Notes under the pieces: generated by a model | Database searches by the model: none | What the model was told of the DNA's origin: nothing | Seen by the model: only the letters and a program-made list of their open reading frames with translations | Part shown: in pieces, positions 44,404-53,297 of the stretch | Layout: every line of letters starts with the position of its first letter | How positions within the stretch are numbered: position 1 is the stretch's first letter | Translations under genes and position numbers: made by a program | From: Pseudoflavitalea rhizosphaerae | GTDB lineage: Bacteria; Bacteroidota; Bacteroidia; Chitinophagales; Chitinophagaceae | Length of the DNA stretch: 64,000 bases | Direction: 5' to 3' | Assembly (NCBI RefSeq): GCF_003991355.1 | Contig: NZ_RCSU01000001.1 | Span: 558,001 to 622,000 of the forward strand

Positions 44404-45879
44404 ATGACAAGTTTACTCAAAGCCCCGGTCCTGGTCCTCTGCCTTTTAGTTTCCATTTTGAAAGCTGGTGCGCAGGAAACCGGCAAGAACCCTACATTGA
44501 AAGAATCCGTTGAATCCATCCGCAACCTCTTCAAAAAGAAAAATGGCGGGGGAGAACAGAACGGTAACCCTCTATCCGAACAGTCATCATTGAACTATCA
44601 ACACCTGAAGGGCGGCAGCATATCCCCGAATGTAGTTTACATCGATGCAGACAGGATGACCAACTTCAGTGATGGAAAAGCCATCATACACAAAGGCAAC
44701 TCCACTGCCATGATCAACAGCAAGGGAGAACAGGTGATCCCTTTCAACAAATACAGGTTCTTCGCAATCGACAATACCTATGTGGAGTACCCCACTGAAG
44801 TATTTGCCAATGGCCTGTTCCAGTACGCAGCCAATAACAATGAAGGATATACGCATTTCATGAATGCGGCTGGCAAAGAAATAACCGGTCCATCCATTGA
44901 AAACAGTTCTGCTTTGACGTACACCAACAATAAATCCCTCCTTGTAAAAAGCAAAACGCTCTATAACAAGCCTAAGGACCGGCAGGGGCACTACCCTCAA
45001 GTATTTTACTATATCACTAAAGAGAATAAACTATTCCAGCTGGAAAAAGCACTTACCTATATCCGTGATGGCATCGGAATTATAAACGCTTATGTAAACG
45101 GCGGCTGGAAACTGGGATATGTTCGTCTGACCGGAGAAGCCGTTACCGGTATCATTTTCGACAAAGCAAACCCCTTCAACAATGGCATGGCGGTAGTGGG
45201 GCAAAAAGACCAGTATGGCATCATGAAATATGGATACATCAACGAAAAAGGAAAGCTGGTAGTTCCATTCATGTTCTCGCAAGAGCCCGGCAGTTTTTCA
45301 GGAGGCTTTGCCAAAGTGAAGCCCAAAGACAAAACCGGGTTCGAATACGGGTACATCAATAAACAGGGTAAGCTCGTTTTGACCCAGACCACGGCAGATA
45401 AAAAACATTACGGCGGAACCTTCAATGAATTTGGAAACTTTCAGCCATATGGGATCTGCGTAACGCAGGACCTGCGTTACGTAATGGATACCTCCTTCAG
45501 GATACAATCCAAAGATGCTTTTTTTGCAAGTTTCGGCATCAAGGGCATCGCCCATTTCAAAGGCGCCTATTACGACAAGGGGAGTGGGAAAAGAACAACC
45601 AGTCCCGCACCATTTAACGTGAAAGGAGAACCCAACCCAAAAATCTATTTTTCCATTAATCCATCCGCCAGTATCGGCTTCATCAACCTCAGCACGAAAA
45701 CAGTAGTATTGCCTGCCTTTTCAAGGATCGGTTATTTTGATCCCGTTTCCGGCCTGGCTTATGCAGAGATAGACAATATCGTCACCAAAGGAGGTCATAA
45801 AGGAATTGAAACTACCAAAGGTTATATTAATGAGCGCGGTGAATGGGTGATCCTGCAAAGCAAAGGAAGCCAATGGTAA
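44404..45879 (+). CDS. WG-repeat exported protein
   Basis: A 491-residue protein with a signal peptide (MTSLLKAPVLVLCLLVSILK, ending near GAQ). The mature part holds WG-type beta repeats: GKAIIHKGNSTAMINSKGEQ, GWKLGYVRLTGEAVTGIIFD, YGYINEKGKLVVPFMF, EYGYINKQGKLVLTQ and TKGYINERGEWVILQ. WG repeats are thought to form small beta units involved in binding; no activity is known. It begins the plus-strand half of the window, divergent from the sensor kinase, and is followed 91 bases later by the S41 peptidase. Confidence 0.85.
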   Translation: MTSLLKAPVLVLCLLVSILKAGAQETGKNPTLKESVESIRNLFKKKNGGGEQNGNPLSEQSSLNYQHLKGGSISPNVVYIDADRMTNFSDGKAIIHKGNSTAMINSKGEQVIPFNKYRFFAIDNTYVEYPTEVFANGLFQYAANNNEGYTHFMNAAGKEITGPSIENSSALTYTNNKSLLVKSKTLYNKPKDRQGHYPQVFYYITKENKLFQLEKALTYIRDGIGIINAYVNGGWKLGYVRLTGEAVTGIIFDKANPFNNGMAVVGQKDQYGIMKYGYINEKGKLVVPFMFSQEPGSFSGGFAKVKPKDKTGFEYGYINKQGKLVLTQTTADKKHYGGTFNEFGNFQPYGICVTQDLRYVMDTSFRIQSKDAFFASFGIKGIAHFKGAYYDKGSGKRTTSPAPFNVKGEPNPKIYFSINPSASIGFINLSTKTVVLPAFSRIGYFDPVSGLAYAEIDNIVTKGGHKGIETTKGYINERGEWVILQSKGSQW

Positions 45880-45926
45880 ATCTTTAGAAACCAAATTATC
45901 CAATATAGTGAAAAACGTTGCTCAGA

Positions 45927-45956
45927 TTTGATTGCAAACAATTAAAATACTTTTTG
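45927..45956 (+). promoter_or_regulatory. Promoter candidate for the S41 peptidase gene
   Basis: TTTG (45927-45930), a 17-base spacer and TACTTTTTG (45948-45956), close to TAnnTTTG with one extra base, lie 15 bases before the start codon. The region is AT-rich, unlike the coding sequence around it. Confidence 0.4.
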
Positions 45957-45970
45957 TAGATTGAATTCAT

Positions 45971-47749
45971 ATGTCTGCGAACCGGCTATACAAAATACTG
46001 GCCCTGGTTTGGTTGATGAGTATAACAGTGACCAGCCCCGCCTTTGGGCAACAGCTGAAACAGGAGGATGCCTGCCTGCTATATTGCAATACCTGGAACT
46101 TCCTGAAATATACGCACCCGCAGATGGCTGCGGGCTGCGTCAATGCAGATTCACTTTTCCTCGCAGACATGCCCAAAGTGCTGGAAATAGCCAACCGGCA
46201 GGGATTGAACACGCTGTTGCTACAACTACTTGAACGATTCCCCGTTCCGGCTGAACAGGCCGCCGAAAGTACTGATGCCGGTGATCTTCTAACCAGTAAT
46301 TTCAATCTGGACTGGTTCCTGCACAACCGCCTTCTCAGCCCCGCGAACCGGTTGAAACTACAAGCGCTCTGGCGGCACCGTTATACCGGGAAAGCCAGTT
46401 ATTATTTGCCTGCACTGAGTTACGATGCAGAAATACCCCACGAACCCGCCTACCCTTTTGCCAAAGCTGAAAGCATCCCGCCCCTTTATCGCCTGCTGGC
46501 CCTGGCCAAGCTGCAGGGAGCCGCAGATTATCTCTTTCCACACAAGTACCTGATGCCGCGAAATTTTAACGAGGCGCTCAAAGAAGCCTTCCCGGTGATG
46601 CTATCTGCCAACAGCCGTGAACAATATGAACGTACGCTGCTGAAATTGACAGCGCTTTTCCGGGATACGCACAGCTTCGGTTTCTACAAGCAGTTAGAGT
46701 TTAAAAAATCCATTTTTAAAAATGCGTGTTACCCGCCCTTTACATATCATGTATTTGATGATGGGGTTCTGGTGACCGGCCTTATCCTGGAGCAGTCCTG
46801 CATCAGTGCAGAATTGCAAAAAGGCGACTACATTACCGCGATCAACGGCCAACCCGTAAAGCAAAAAATAGAGGATTTATCGGCACTGCTTTCCGCTTCC
46901 AATCACCAGGCACTGGTACACCGCCTCTCTGATTACGTGCCTAATTTACTTTGGGGATCCGACTCTGCTACCTTTCATCTAAGCGTCCGGCGCGGGTGGC
47001 AAAAATTTCTTTGCCACCTTGACTTTCCCGGTAACGGACAACCGAAAGACCTGGCCAGCATCAGCCGGCATCTGTCTGCAGCGGCCACGAAGAAATCCGT
47101 CAGTGACCAATTAACCTTACTGGACGATAGTATCGTTTACTTCAGGACCAATGATACTTACCGGCTGATCGCCAACTCAGCGGATGAACAGATCGACCAG
47201 CATATGGATTCATTGCTGGCCACCGCCGGTAAAATGAAAGGAATCATTTTTGACATGCGTGGTTACCCGGACTGGGGCGGTTTTGTATATACTTATATCT
47301 TCAGGAAATTTGGCTCCGTACCACATTTTTACGCCCGGTACTATGAACTGAATAAACAAAAATTAGGCACTTATATCCTCAGACAGGACACTGCCACCTA
47401 TTATGCGCCTGGTCTGCCGGTACACAATGCGCCTTACCAGGGTAACGTAGTAATCATCGTCAACAGTGAAACCCTCAGCCAGAGCGAATGGAACACCATG
47501 AACCTGCAAGCCGTATTCCCGAACGCCATCACTATCGGTGAACAAACTGCCGGCGCCGATGGCGACATCAAAAAGCTAAACCTGCCGGGTGGGTATGTGT
47601 TTGAATTTACAGGTAATGCCATCTTTTACAACAATGGCCGCGAAGCGCAGCAGAATGGAGTCCGGATCAACCGGTTGTTGCCCCGCACCAGGGAAAGCCT
47701 GCTTTCAGGCAACGACAACCAGTTGGAAGCAGCGATCAGCCTGGGATAA
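45971..47749 (+). CDS. S41 family peptidase with PDZ domain
   Basis: A 592-residue exported protease. Signal peptide (LALVWLMSITVTSPAFGQQ), a helical N-terminal domain, a PDZ-like domain at ~250-330 (LQKGDYITAINGQPVKQKIE), and the S41 fold at ~370-590. The active-site region reads VIIVNSETLSQSEWNTM with the likely nucleophilic serine near residue 510, followed by TIGEQTAGADGD, the pattern of the tricorn/IRBP-like branch (Ser with Glu) rather than the Ser-Lys dyad of CtpA. It probably degrades or trims peptides in the periplasm or outside the cell. It ends 32 bases before a terminator shared with the tRNA gene. Confidence 0.88.
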   Translation: MSANRLYKILALVWLMSITVTSPAFGQQLKQEDACLLYCNTWNFLKYTHPQMAAGCVNADSLFLADMPKVLEIANRQGLNTLLLQLLERFPVPAEQAAESTDAGDLLTSNFNLDWFLHNRLLSPANRLKLQALWRHRYTGKASYYLPALSYDAEIPHEPAYPFAKAESIPPLYRLLALAKLQGAADYLFPHKYLMPRNFNEALKEAFPVMLSANSREQYERTLLKLTALFRDTHSFGFYKQLEFKKSIFKNACYPPFTYHVFDDGVLVTGLILEQSCISAELQKGDYITAINGQPVKQKIEDLSALLSASNHQALVHRLSDYVPNLLWGSDSATFHLSVRRGWQKFLCHLDFPGNGQPKDLASISRHLSAAATKKSVSDQLTLLDDSIVYFRTNDTYRLIANSADEQIDQHMDSLLATAGKMKGIIFDMRGYPDWGGFVYTYIFRKFGSVPHFYARYYELNKQKLGTYILRQDTATYYAPGLPVHNAPYQGNVVIIVNSETLSQSEWNTMNLQAVFPNAITIGEQTAGADGDIKKLNLPGGYVFEFTGNAIFYNNGREAQQNGVRINRLLPRTRESLLSGNDNQLEAAISLG

Positions 47750-47781
47750 ACTTTGAATTATAGTATCAAGTTAAGCAAGAA

Positions 47782-47809
47782 AAAAGGCGCAGTTGGAACT
47801 GCGCCTTTT
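47782..47809. terminator. Bidirectional terminator between S41 gene and tRNA-Arg
   Basis: A 12-13-bp stem AAAAGGCGCAGTT / AACTGCGCCTTTT with a tiny loop, A run on one side and T run on the other. It can stop plus-strand transcription of the peptidase gene and minus-strand transcription of the tRNA, whose 3' end is 2 bases away. Confidence 0.88.
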
Positions 47810-47810
47810 G

Positions 47811-47884
47811 TGACTCCGTCAGGATTCAAACCTGAAACCTTCTGATCCGTAGTCAGATGCTCTATTCAGTTGAGCTACGGAGCC
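47811..47884 (-). tRNA. tRNA-Arg (anticodon ACG)
   Basis: The minus strand folds as a full cloverleaf: acceptor stem GGCTCCG / CGGAGTC with one G-U pair, D arm GCTC / GAGC, anticodon stem TCTGA / TCAGA with loop CTACGGA (anticodon ACG), and T arm TCAGG-TTTGAAT-CCTGA. 74 bases; the CCA end is not encoded. The ACG anticodon, edited to ICG, reads CGU, CGC and CGA codons. Confidence 0.96.
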
Positions 47885-47924
47885 TTTTGATTCTCACCGA
47901 CTTCTTTTTGTCATCAGCGGGGTG

Positions 47925-47952
47925 CAAAAATAAGGGAATTTTTAATTTCAAT
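47925..47952 (-). promoter_or_regulatory. Promoter of tRNA-Arg
   Basis: On the minus strand ATTG (47952-47949), a 16-base spacer and TATTTTTG (47932-47925) match the Bacteroidota -33 and -7 elements; the -7 box fits TAnnTTTG fully. It lies 41 bases before the tRNA 5' end, leaving a short leader to be trimmed. Confidence 0.55.
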
Positions 47953-48079
47953 AAACAGATTTCTAAGTTTTTTTGATAAAATATTGATCCCCATACTCAA
48001 AGCCAACTACTCTATCTCCGGAAATGCAGGCCGGACAAGGGCAAAAGCCATTCAATTTTTTTCTGATTATTTTTACTCC

Positions 48080-48553
48080 ATGAAGCTCCAACTCTGGACG
48101 ATCGGCAAAAAACACGAAAGCTACGTAGAACAAGGCATCAGCGATTTCACCAATCGTATCTCCAACTACTACCCTGTTCAATGGCATATCATTCCCGGCC
48201 CCAAAAATGCCGCTACACTCAGTGAATCCGACCTCAAGAAAAAAGAAGGCGAGATCATCCTCAACTTACTTCAGAAAGATGATTACCTGGTGGCGCTCGA
48301 CGAACGCGGCAAACAATTCAGTTCAGAAAAACTGGCGCAGTTCATAGAAACACGAGCGGCTGATCGCGTGAGGAACCTGGTCTTTCTGATCGGCGGAGCA
48401 TATGGGATCGATGAGGCAGTGATGAAAAGATCGAATTACCAGTGGAGCTTGAGTCAACTCGTTTTCCCCCATCAGCTGGTAAGATTGATACTGGCAGAAC
48501 AGATCTACCGCGCCTGCACCATCACACGCAATGAAAAATATCATCATAAATAA
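48080..48553 (+). CDS. rlmH: 23S rRNA (pseudouridine-1915-N3)-methyltransferase RlmH
   Basis: A 157-residue SPOUT methyltransferase that methylates pseudouridine 1915 in helix 69 of 23S rRNA. Family motifs are LVALDERGKQFSSEKLAQFI, the knot loop VFLIGGAYGIDEAV and the end LILAEQIYRACTITRNEKYH. The length fits the usual ~155. The start at 48080 (MKLQLWTIGK) is taken over an upstream ATG at 47984, since RlmH proteins begin this way. The intergenic space before it is AT-rich and holds the divergent tRNA promoter. Confidence 0.96.
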   Translation: MKLQLWTIGKKHESYVEQGISDFTNRISNYYPVQWHIIPGPKNAATLSESDLKKKEGEIILNLLQKDDYLVALDERGKQFSSEKLAQFIETRAADRVRNLVFLIGGAYGIDEAVMKRSNYQWSLSQLVFPHQLVRLILAEQIYRACTITRNEKYHHK

Positions 48554-48610
48554 ACATATCCACCAAAATCTCAGGTATTCCACACGGGTATGAATATTCT
48601 ACATTTTAAG

Positions 48611-48618
48611 TAGATTTG
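48611..48618 (+). promoter_or_regulatory. -7 element candidate for the rhomboid gene
   Basis: TAGATTTG fits TAnnTTTG exactly and lies 18 bases before the start codon; no clear -33 TTTG is seen upstream. Confidence 0.35.
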
Positions 48619-48636
48619 TTCCTTAACAGTTACTCA

Positions 48637-49278
48637 ATGAGCATTACGCTAATTATCATTATCATTACCTGTATTGTGTCGTTCACCGCATTCACCAATG
48701 GAAAAGTGTACGACGATCTTATCTTCTATCCCCCATCCGTAACTTACGATAAACAATGGTACCGCTTCTTCAGCTGTGGACTGATCCATGCAGACTGGGC
48801 CCACCTTATCTTCAATATGTGGGCATTGTATCTTTTCGGCACACAGCTGGAACAGGCTTTCCTGGAGGTATTCGGACAAATGGGCAAAATTTTCTATCTC
48901 CTTCTTTATATATCATCCCTCTTCTTCTGTCTGCTGCCCACCTATGCCAAACACAAGGACGACAGCAGCTATCGCAGCCTGGGTGCATCAGGAGCGGTAT
49001 CGGCAGTGATCTTTGCAGCCATCCTGTATGTGCCGCTCATGAACCTGCGATTCTTCTTCATACCCATCGATATCAAAGGATTTATTTTCGGCGCGCTGTA
49101 TCTTATTATCTCTTCTTACCTCGACAAAAGAGGCGGGGATAACGTGAACCACTCTGCGCATATCTATGGAGGATTGTACGGGATCGCCTTCTTTATCGTG
49201 ATGGCCTATGCGTTTTCCGACTATCCCGTATTGCAAATGTTCATCGCGCAGATCCAATCCTGGTTAGGCAGTTTCTAA
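48637..49278 (+). CDS. Rhomboid family intramembrane serine protease
   Basis: A 213-residue membrane protein with about six hydrophobic segments. Catalytic features are HADWAHLIFNMW (residues 51-62, with the conserved N60), the nucleophile S118 in GASGA, and H175 in AHIYGGLYG. Rhomboids cut within membrane segments of other proteins; the substrate is unknown. The ATG at 48637 is preferred to 48616, since it starts the first hydrophobic segment directly. Its last 15 bases overlap the end of tilS on the other strand, a convergent arrangement without an obvious terminator. Confidence 0.92.
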   Translation: MSITLIIIIITCIVSFTAFTNGKVYDDLIFYPPSVTYDKQWYRFFSCGLIHADWAHLIFNMWALYLFGTQLEQAFLEVFGQMGKIFYLLLYISSLFFCLLPTYAKHKDDSSYRSLGASGAVSAVIFAAILYVPLMNLRFFFIPIDIKGFIFGALYLIISSYLDKRGGDNVNHSAHIYGGLYGIAFFIVMAYAFSDYPVLQMFIAQIQSWLGSF

Positions 49279-50595
49279 TGTGATCGTAAGGATCTTCTTT
49301 GTGGAGTTCGTGACCTTGAAGCGATCATCTATCCGCATGCCCACTACCCAAATGATCTTTTTGTTCATCTCCAGTACCCAGACTTTTTCCTTGGCAGTGG
49401 CGCTGAGCTTTTGATCTATGAGGAAACGGGCTACTTTCTTTTTCTTCTGCATGCCGAGCGGATAGAAATAGTCGCCTTTTTTCCAGGGACGAAGGATAAA
49501 TGGGAACCGGATATGCTTTGAATCGAGCGCAGCGATGGTCGGATCCGCACTCAATAAGAAATGCTCAACTGTGCTTTCTTCCAGTATGATCTTTCCATTC
49601 CTAAAGCTGGTGGTTCCCGTGCTTTCAATGAGCAGATGTTGGGCATCATCAGCTACCAGTGGTGCAATGATCAGCCATTTCCGGTTACGGATGATTCTAT
49701 GGGTAGATGATTGTACGTATTTCCCGGTTTCACTGTTCAACAAAGCAACTACTTCGGTTACCTGTGCTGGTGAGAAGTCATATTCTTTGATGATTTCGTA
49801 CACGATGGTGTTCAATGGCTCCGCCTTCGCCAGTTTTAATACCGGGATATGTGTTTCATTTCCTTTTATTTCCAGTAACTTCTTTGTATGCATGTTGATG
49901 GCCTGATGGTACAGGCTTTCTATTTCACGGAATCTTTGAATATTGGCCGCGAGGTTTTCTGATACCTGGGGATAAATTTCCTGCAAAACCGGGATCAGCT
50001 GATGTCGCAGATAATTGCGTGCGTATTTATCCGAGGCATTGGAGCTGTCTTCCACCCATTGTAAATTTTTTACTTCAGCATATGCCTGCAGATCAGCACG
50101 GGATGCAAACAATAGTGGACGGACCAGTTTATCCTGTTTTGGTAAGATCCCCCTCAAACCGGCAATACCAGTGCCTTTGAAGAAATTCATCAAAATGGTT
50201 TCGATGTTATCATCGCGGTGATGGGCAGTGAGAATAAAATCTGCTACATGAGCATCAAGCAGAGAGAAGAACCAGTTGTAACGAAGTTCACGTGCAGCCA
50301 CCTGAGCAGAGATCTTCTTTTCTTTTGCGTAAGCCTCTGTATCGAATTTTTGAACCAGAACTTTTTTACTGTATTTCGAAGCGAGCTCGCGGACGAATTG
50401 TTCGTCACGTTCGCTTTCGGCGCCGCGGAGTTGAAAATTACAATGAGCGAGGATCACATCAAAGCCGGTTGCAATGCAGAGATCGGTCAGCACCACGGAA
50501 TCAAGACCGCCGCTTACAGCCAGCAACAGTTTGTTGCCGGGCAGGAAGAGCTGTTCTTTATGAATGAATGATTGGAATGATAAAAGAAAATCCAT
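49264..50595 (-). CDS. tilS: tRNA(Ile)-lysidine synthase TilS
   Basis: A 443-residue enzyme that attaches lysine to C34 of the tRNA-Ile(CAU) anticodon, so that it reads AUA. The PP-loop ATP-binding motif AVSGGLDSVVL is at residues ~26-36; HHRDDNIETILMNFFKGTGI and the DSSNASDKYARNYLRHQ stretch are typical of the synthase domain. The C-terminal domain contains FPFILRPWKKGDYFYPLGM and KKKVARFLIDQKLS. Length and domain order match the longer TilS type. Expected to be essential. It faces the rhomboid gene and overlaps its 3' end. Confidence 0.96.
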   Translation of the reverse strand: MDFLLSFQSFIHKEQLFLPGNKLLLAVSGGLDSVVLTDLCIATGFDVILAHCNFQLRGAESERDEQFVRELASKYSKKVLVQKFDTEAYAKEKKISAQVAARELRYNWFFSLLDAHVADFILTAHHRDDNIETILMNFFKGTGIAGLRGILPKQDKLVRPLLFASRADLQAYAEVKNLQWVEDSSNASDKYARNYLRHQLIPVLQEIYPQVSENLAANIQRFREIESLYHQAINMHTKKLLEIKGNETHIPVLKLAKAEPLNTIVYEIIKEYDFSPAQVTEVVALLNSETGKYVQSSTHRIIRNRKWLIIAPLVADDAQHLLIESTGTTSFRNGKIILEESTVEHFLLSADPTIAALDSKHIRFPFILRPWKKGDYFYPLGMQKKKKVARFLIDQKLSATAKEKVWVLEMNKKIIWVVGMRIDDRFKVTNSTKKILTITLETA

Positions 50596-50661
50596 TAATT
50601 AAGTATAAGACATCAAATTCTTGCAATTAACCTCCTTAAATCAATTATTCATGCTACCCAG

Positions 50662-50922
50662 TTATTTTCTCAGGTACTCTTCGACCATTTTTCCTAGAAC
50701 TTTTTTTAACTCAGGCATATTGGGATACAAGTTCATTTCAGCTTCATTTATTAAGTCTATACAGCTCTTTTCTATTAATTCGTTCCTTTCTGAATTTGAC
50801 CTAAAGGTTTCTCTTATACCTGGCAGCCCACTAACAGAAGAAGGCCTAATGGGCTTGTTTTTGTATTCTTCAATTAGGGTTTCGGCTCTTCTAGTAAAGC
50901 GTTGCGTATATTGATTTATCAT
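50662..50922 (-). CDS. Small hypothetical protein (86 aa)
   Basis: An 86-residue hydrophilic, helix-prone protein beginning MINQYTQRFTRRAETLIEEY and ending PELKKVLGKMVEEYLRK. I do not recognise it. No signal peptide or membrane segment is seen. Its DNA is clearly richer in A and T than the neighbouring genes, which suggests recent arrival or a remnant. It lies between tilS and the TPR gene on the same strand. The opposite strand has an open frame of similar length (50621-50914), but that one has an implausible amino-acid mix, so this frame is preferred. Confidence 0.5.
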   Translation of the reverse strand: MINQYTQRFTRRAETLIEEYKNKPIRPSSVSGLPGIRETFRSNSERNELIEKSCIDLINEAEMNLYPNMPELKKVLGKMVEEYLRK

Positions 50923-51007
50923 TTGAGAAGATCATTAATTACTCTAAAATCAAGTCTGAAAACAATGGATTTTTTAACCTTATGTGATCATACTTCGCAT
51001 CTTTTCT

Positions 51008-51322
51008 CTACTCATCCATCAACTCATCATAAGCCATCCTCAATTCATTCATCGCATGCCTGTCGCCCGCTTTCTGCGCTGCCGCCAATCCCTTTTCATA
51101 CCATTCCAGCGCCTGCGTCCTCTCTCCCAACCTTTCCATCAATTTCGCCAACTGGTAATAGCTGCCAATATACCCGGGGTCCCGCTGCAATAATGTCTCC
51201 CACACACGTCTGGCCTCAGCATCCTGCCCCATCGCCAGCATTTCCATCGCCAGCGCATGGTTCAAAAAGCTGTCTTCAGGACTGGAAGCCAGCATCTGCC
51301 TCAATTTATCGATCCTTTCCAT
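51008..51322 (-). CDS. Small TPR protein
   Basis: A 104-residue cytoplasmic protein made of about two to three tetratricopeptide repeats (DSFLNHALAMEMLAMGQDAE; GSYYQLAKLMERLGERTQA; EWYEKGLAAAQKAGDRHAMN). TPR units bind other proteins; the partner is unknown. The start at 51322 (MERIDKLRQML) is preferred over 51412, which would add 30 residues of non-repeat sequence overlapping the divergent etfB promoter region. Confidence 0.85.
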   Translation of the reverse strand: MERIDKLRQMLASSPEDSFLNHALAMEMLAMGQDAEARRVWETLLQRDPGYIGSYYQLAKLMERLGERTQALEWYEKGLAAAQKAGDRHAMNELRMAYDELMDE

Positions 51323-51361
51323 CTTTTTCCCACAATTAATTTTTACTAATCCTTTCAAAAC

Positions 51362-51384
51362 TATCTTTGCGACACTTATATTTG
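51362..51384 (+). promoter_or_regulatory. Promoter candidates for etfB-etfA
   Basis: Two exact matches to the -7 pattern TAnnTTTG, TATCTTTG (51362-51369) and TATATTTG (51377-51384), lie 65-88 bases before the etfB start. No clear -33 TTTG is seen at the right distance for either, so one or both could be chance. Confidence 0.4.
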
Positions 51385-51449
51385 TTCCAGCATTGGTTGC
51401 ATAAACAACCATTTAAGGGAAACTTAATACAATCTTAAATACTTCGCTA

Positions 51450-52193
51450 ATGAAGATCTTAGTATGTATCAGCAAAACGCCGGACACAACGGCAAAAATA
51501 GCCTTCACTGATAACAATACGAAATTTGCACAGGATGGCGTTCAATGGATCATCAATCCATACGATGAGTGGTATGCACTGGTCCGTGCAATCGAACTGA
51601 AAGAGAAAGACCCTTCCACCGTGCTGCACCTCGTGAATGTAGGAGGCGCTGATGCTGATGTTGTCATCCGTAAAGCGCTTGCGCTGGGTGGAGATGAAGC
51701 GATCCGTGTGAATGCAGACAGCCAGGACAGTTTCTATATCGCCAGCCAGATTGCCGAAGTGGCCAAATCCGGCGGCTATGACCTCGTTTTCACCGGCCGT
51801 GAGACCATCGACTACAATGGTTCATCCATCGGCGGTATGGTGGCCGAACTTCTGGGTCTCCCCTATGTATCCCTCGCTACCAAATTTGAACTGAATGGCA
51901 CAACGGCCACGATCACCCGCGAAATTGAAGGCGGAGAAGAGATCTGCGAAGTGCAGTTACCTGTTGCGGTTAGTTGCCAGAAAGGAATGGCAGAACAACG
52001 CATTCCCAATATGAAAGGCATCATGGGCGCACGCACCAAGCCTCTCAAAGTGGTGGAGCCTGCTGCTGTAGATGCACTCACTTCTATCGTGAGCTTTGAG
52101 CTCCCTCCTGCAAAAGCAGGTGTGAAACTGATCCCTGCAGACAATCCGGAGGAACTGGTAAGACTGCTTCACGAAGAAGCCAAAGTGATCTAA
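51450..52193 (+). CDS. etfB: Electron transfer flavoprotein subunit beta
   Basis: A 247-residue subunit of the ETF heterodimer, which takes electrons from acyl-CoA dehydrogenases in fatty-acid and amino-acid breakdown and passes them to the quinone pool. Typical features are the start MKILVCISKTPDTTAKI, INPYDEWYALVRAIELKE, VFTGRETIDYNGSSIGGMVA and LPVAVSCQKGMAEQRIPNMK. The length is usual. etfA follows after 45 bases and the two form one operon, closed by a terminator at 53236. Confidence 0.96.
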   Translation: MKILVCISKTPDTTAKIAFTDNNTKFAQDGVQWIINPYDEWYALVRAIELKEKDPSTVLHLVNVGGADADVVIRKALALGGDEAIRVNADSQDSFYIASQIAEVAKSGGYDLVFTGRETIDYNGSSIGGMVAELLGLPYVSLATKFELNGTTATITREIEGGEEICEVQLPVAVSCQKGMAEQRIPNMKGIMGARTKPLKVVEPAAVDALTSIVSFELPPAKAGVKLIPADNPEELVRLLHEEAKVI

Positions 52194-52238
52194 GCCTTTC
52201 AGCAACATCATTCTTTTACTTCAATTCAACACAACGAT

Positions 52239-53204
52239 ATGTCAGTTTTAATCTTCATAGACCAGGCCGAAGGCCATATCAAGAAAGCTTCCCTGGAAGC
52301 CATGAGTTATGGCGCAAAAGTGGCCGCCCAACTGGGAACCACAGCCGAAGGTATTGTGCTGGGTTCCATAACTGAAGACCTCGCAGCATTGGGTAAATAT
52401 GGCATCAAAAAGGTGCATCATGTAAACAATCCTGCACTGGACCATTTCGATGCGCAAATTTTCACCCACGCCATTGCAGAAGGCGTGAAAGCCACCGGCG
52501 CCGATGTGGTGATCTTCAGTAATAACGTAGACGGCAAGGCCATTGCGCCACGCCTCAGCGCACAACTCAAAGCAGGACTGGTTTCCGGAGCAGTTGCCCT
52601 GCCCGATACCAGCAATGGATTTGTAGTGAAGAAAAACGTTTTCTCCGGCAAGGCATTCGCCAATATCGCTATCACTACTCCTGTAAAGATTATTGCTCTC
52701 AACCCCAACTCATACAAAGTGGAAACTACTGAAGGCGTTGCCGAAGTGGCCGCCCTCAATGTGAATGTTGAAGCGCCTAAAGTGAAAGTGACTGCCGTGA
52801 ACAAGGTGACAGGTGAGATCCCGCTCAGCGAAGCCGAGATCGTAGTGAGTGGCGGCCGTGGTTTAAAAGGACCCGAGAACTGGGGCTTTATCACAGACCT
52901 GGCCCATGTACTGGGAGCAGCCACAGCCTGCAGCCGCCCTGTGGCTGATGCGCACTGGCGCCCGCACCATGAGCATGTTGGTCAGACTGGCCTCGCAATT
53001 GCACCGAACCTCTACATTGCCGTGGGCATCTCAGGCGCTATTCAGCACCTGGCGGGTGTGAACCGCAGCAAAGTGATAGTAGTGATCAATAAAGATCCTG
53101 AAGCGCCCTTCTTCAAAGCCGCCGATTACGGTATCGTAGGTGATGCTTTTGAAGTGATGCCCAAGATCATTGAAGCCGCAAAAAAAGTGAAAGGAATGGC
53201 CTAA
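52239..53204 (+). CDS. etfA: Electron transfer flavoprotein subunit alpha
   Basis: A 321-residue ETF subunit that carries the FAD. The N-terminal half has the adenine-nucleotide-hydrolase-like fold; the C-terminal FAD domain shows VVSGGRGLKGPENW, GAATACSRPVADAHW, the VGQTGLAIAPNLYIAVGISG stretch and a VVINKDPEAPFFKAADYGIV end, all family signatures. It works together with etfB, encoded 45 bases upstream. Confidence 0.97.
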   Translation: MSVLIFIDQAEGHIKKASLEAMSYGAKVAAQLGTTAEGIVLGSITEDLAALGKYGIKKVHHVNNPALDHFDAQIFTHAIAEGVKATGADVVIFSNNVDGKAIAPRLSAQLKAGLVSGAVALPDTSNGFVVKKNVFSGKAFANIAITTPVKIIALNPNSYKVETTEGVAEVAALNVNVEAPKVKVTAVNKVTGEIPLSEAEIVVSGGRGLKGPENWGFITDLAHVLGAATACSRPVADAHWRPHHEHVGQTGLAIAPNLYIAVGISGAIQHLAGVNRSKVIVVINKDPEAPFFKAADYGIVGDAFEVMPKIIEAAKKVKGMA

Positions 53205-53235
53205 ATCCATTTCTCCAATAATATCAGAATCTAGT

Positions 53236-53267
53236 TAAGCGGTTGTTATGCAACCGCTTACTTTTTT
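53236..53267 (+). terminator. Terminator of the etfBA operon
   Basis: Perfect 10-bp stem TAAGCGGTTG / CAACCGCTTA with a 5-base loop, followed by CTTTTTT, 32 bases after the etfA stop. Confidence 0.88.
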
Positions 53268-53297
53268 GGACAAAAAGCCTTAGTTTCGTGTCTCCGT

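Noticed and set aside
47984-48079. 32-residue N-terminal extension of RlmH
   Set aside because: RlmH proteins begin at MKLQLWTIGK and are ~155 residues; the extension is AT-rich intergenic sequence.
50621-50914. A 97-codon open frame on the plus strand in the AT-rich pocket
   Set aside because: It is rich in Ser, Phe and Leu without any pattern, while the opposite strand encodes a plausible hydrophilic helical protein; the minus-strand frame was kept.
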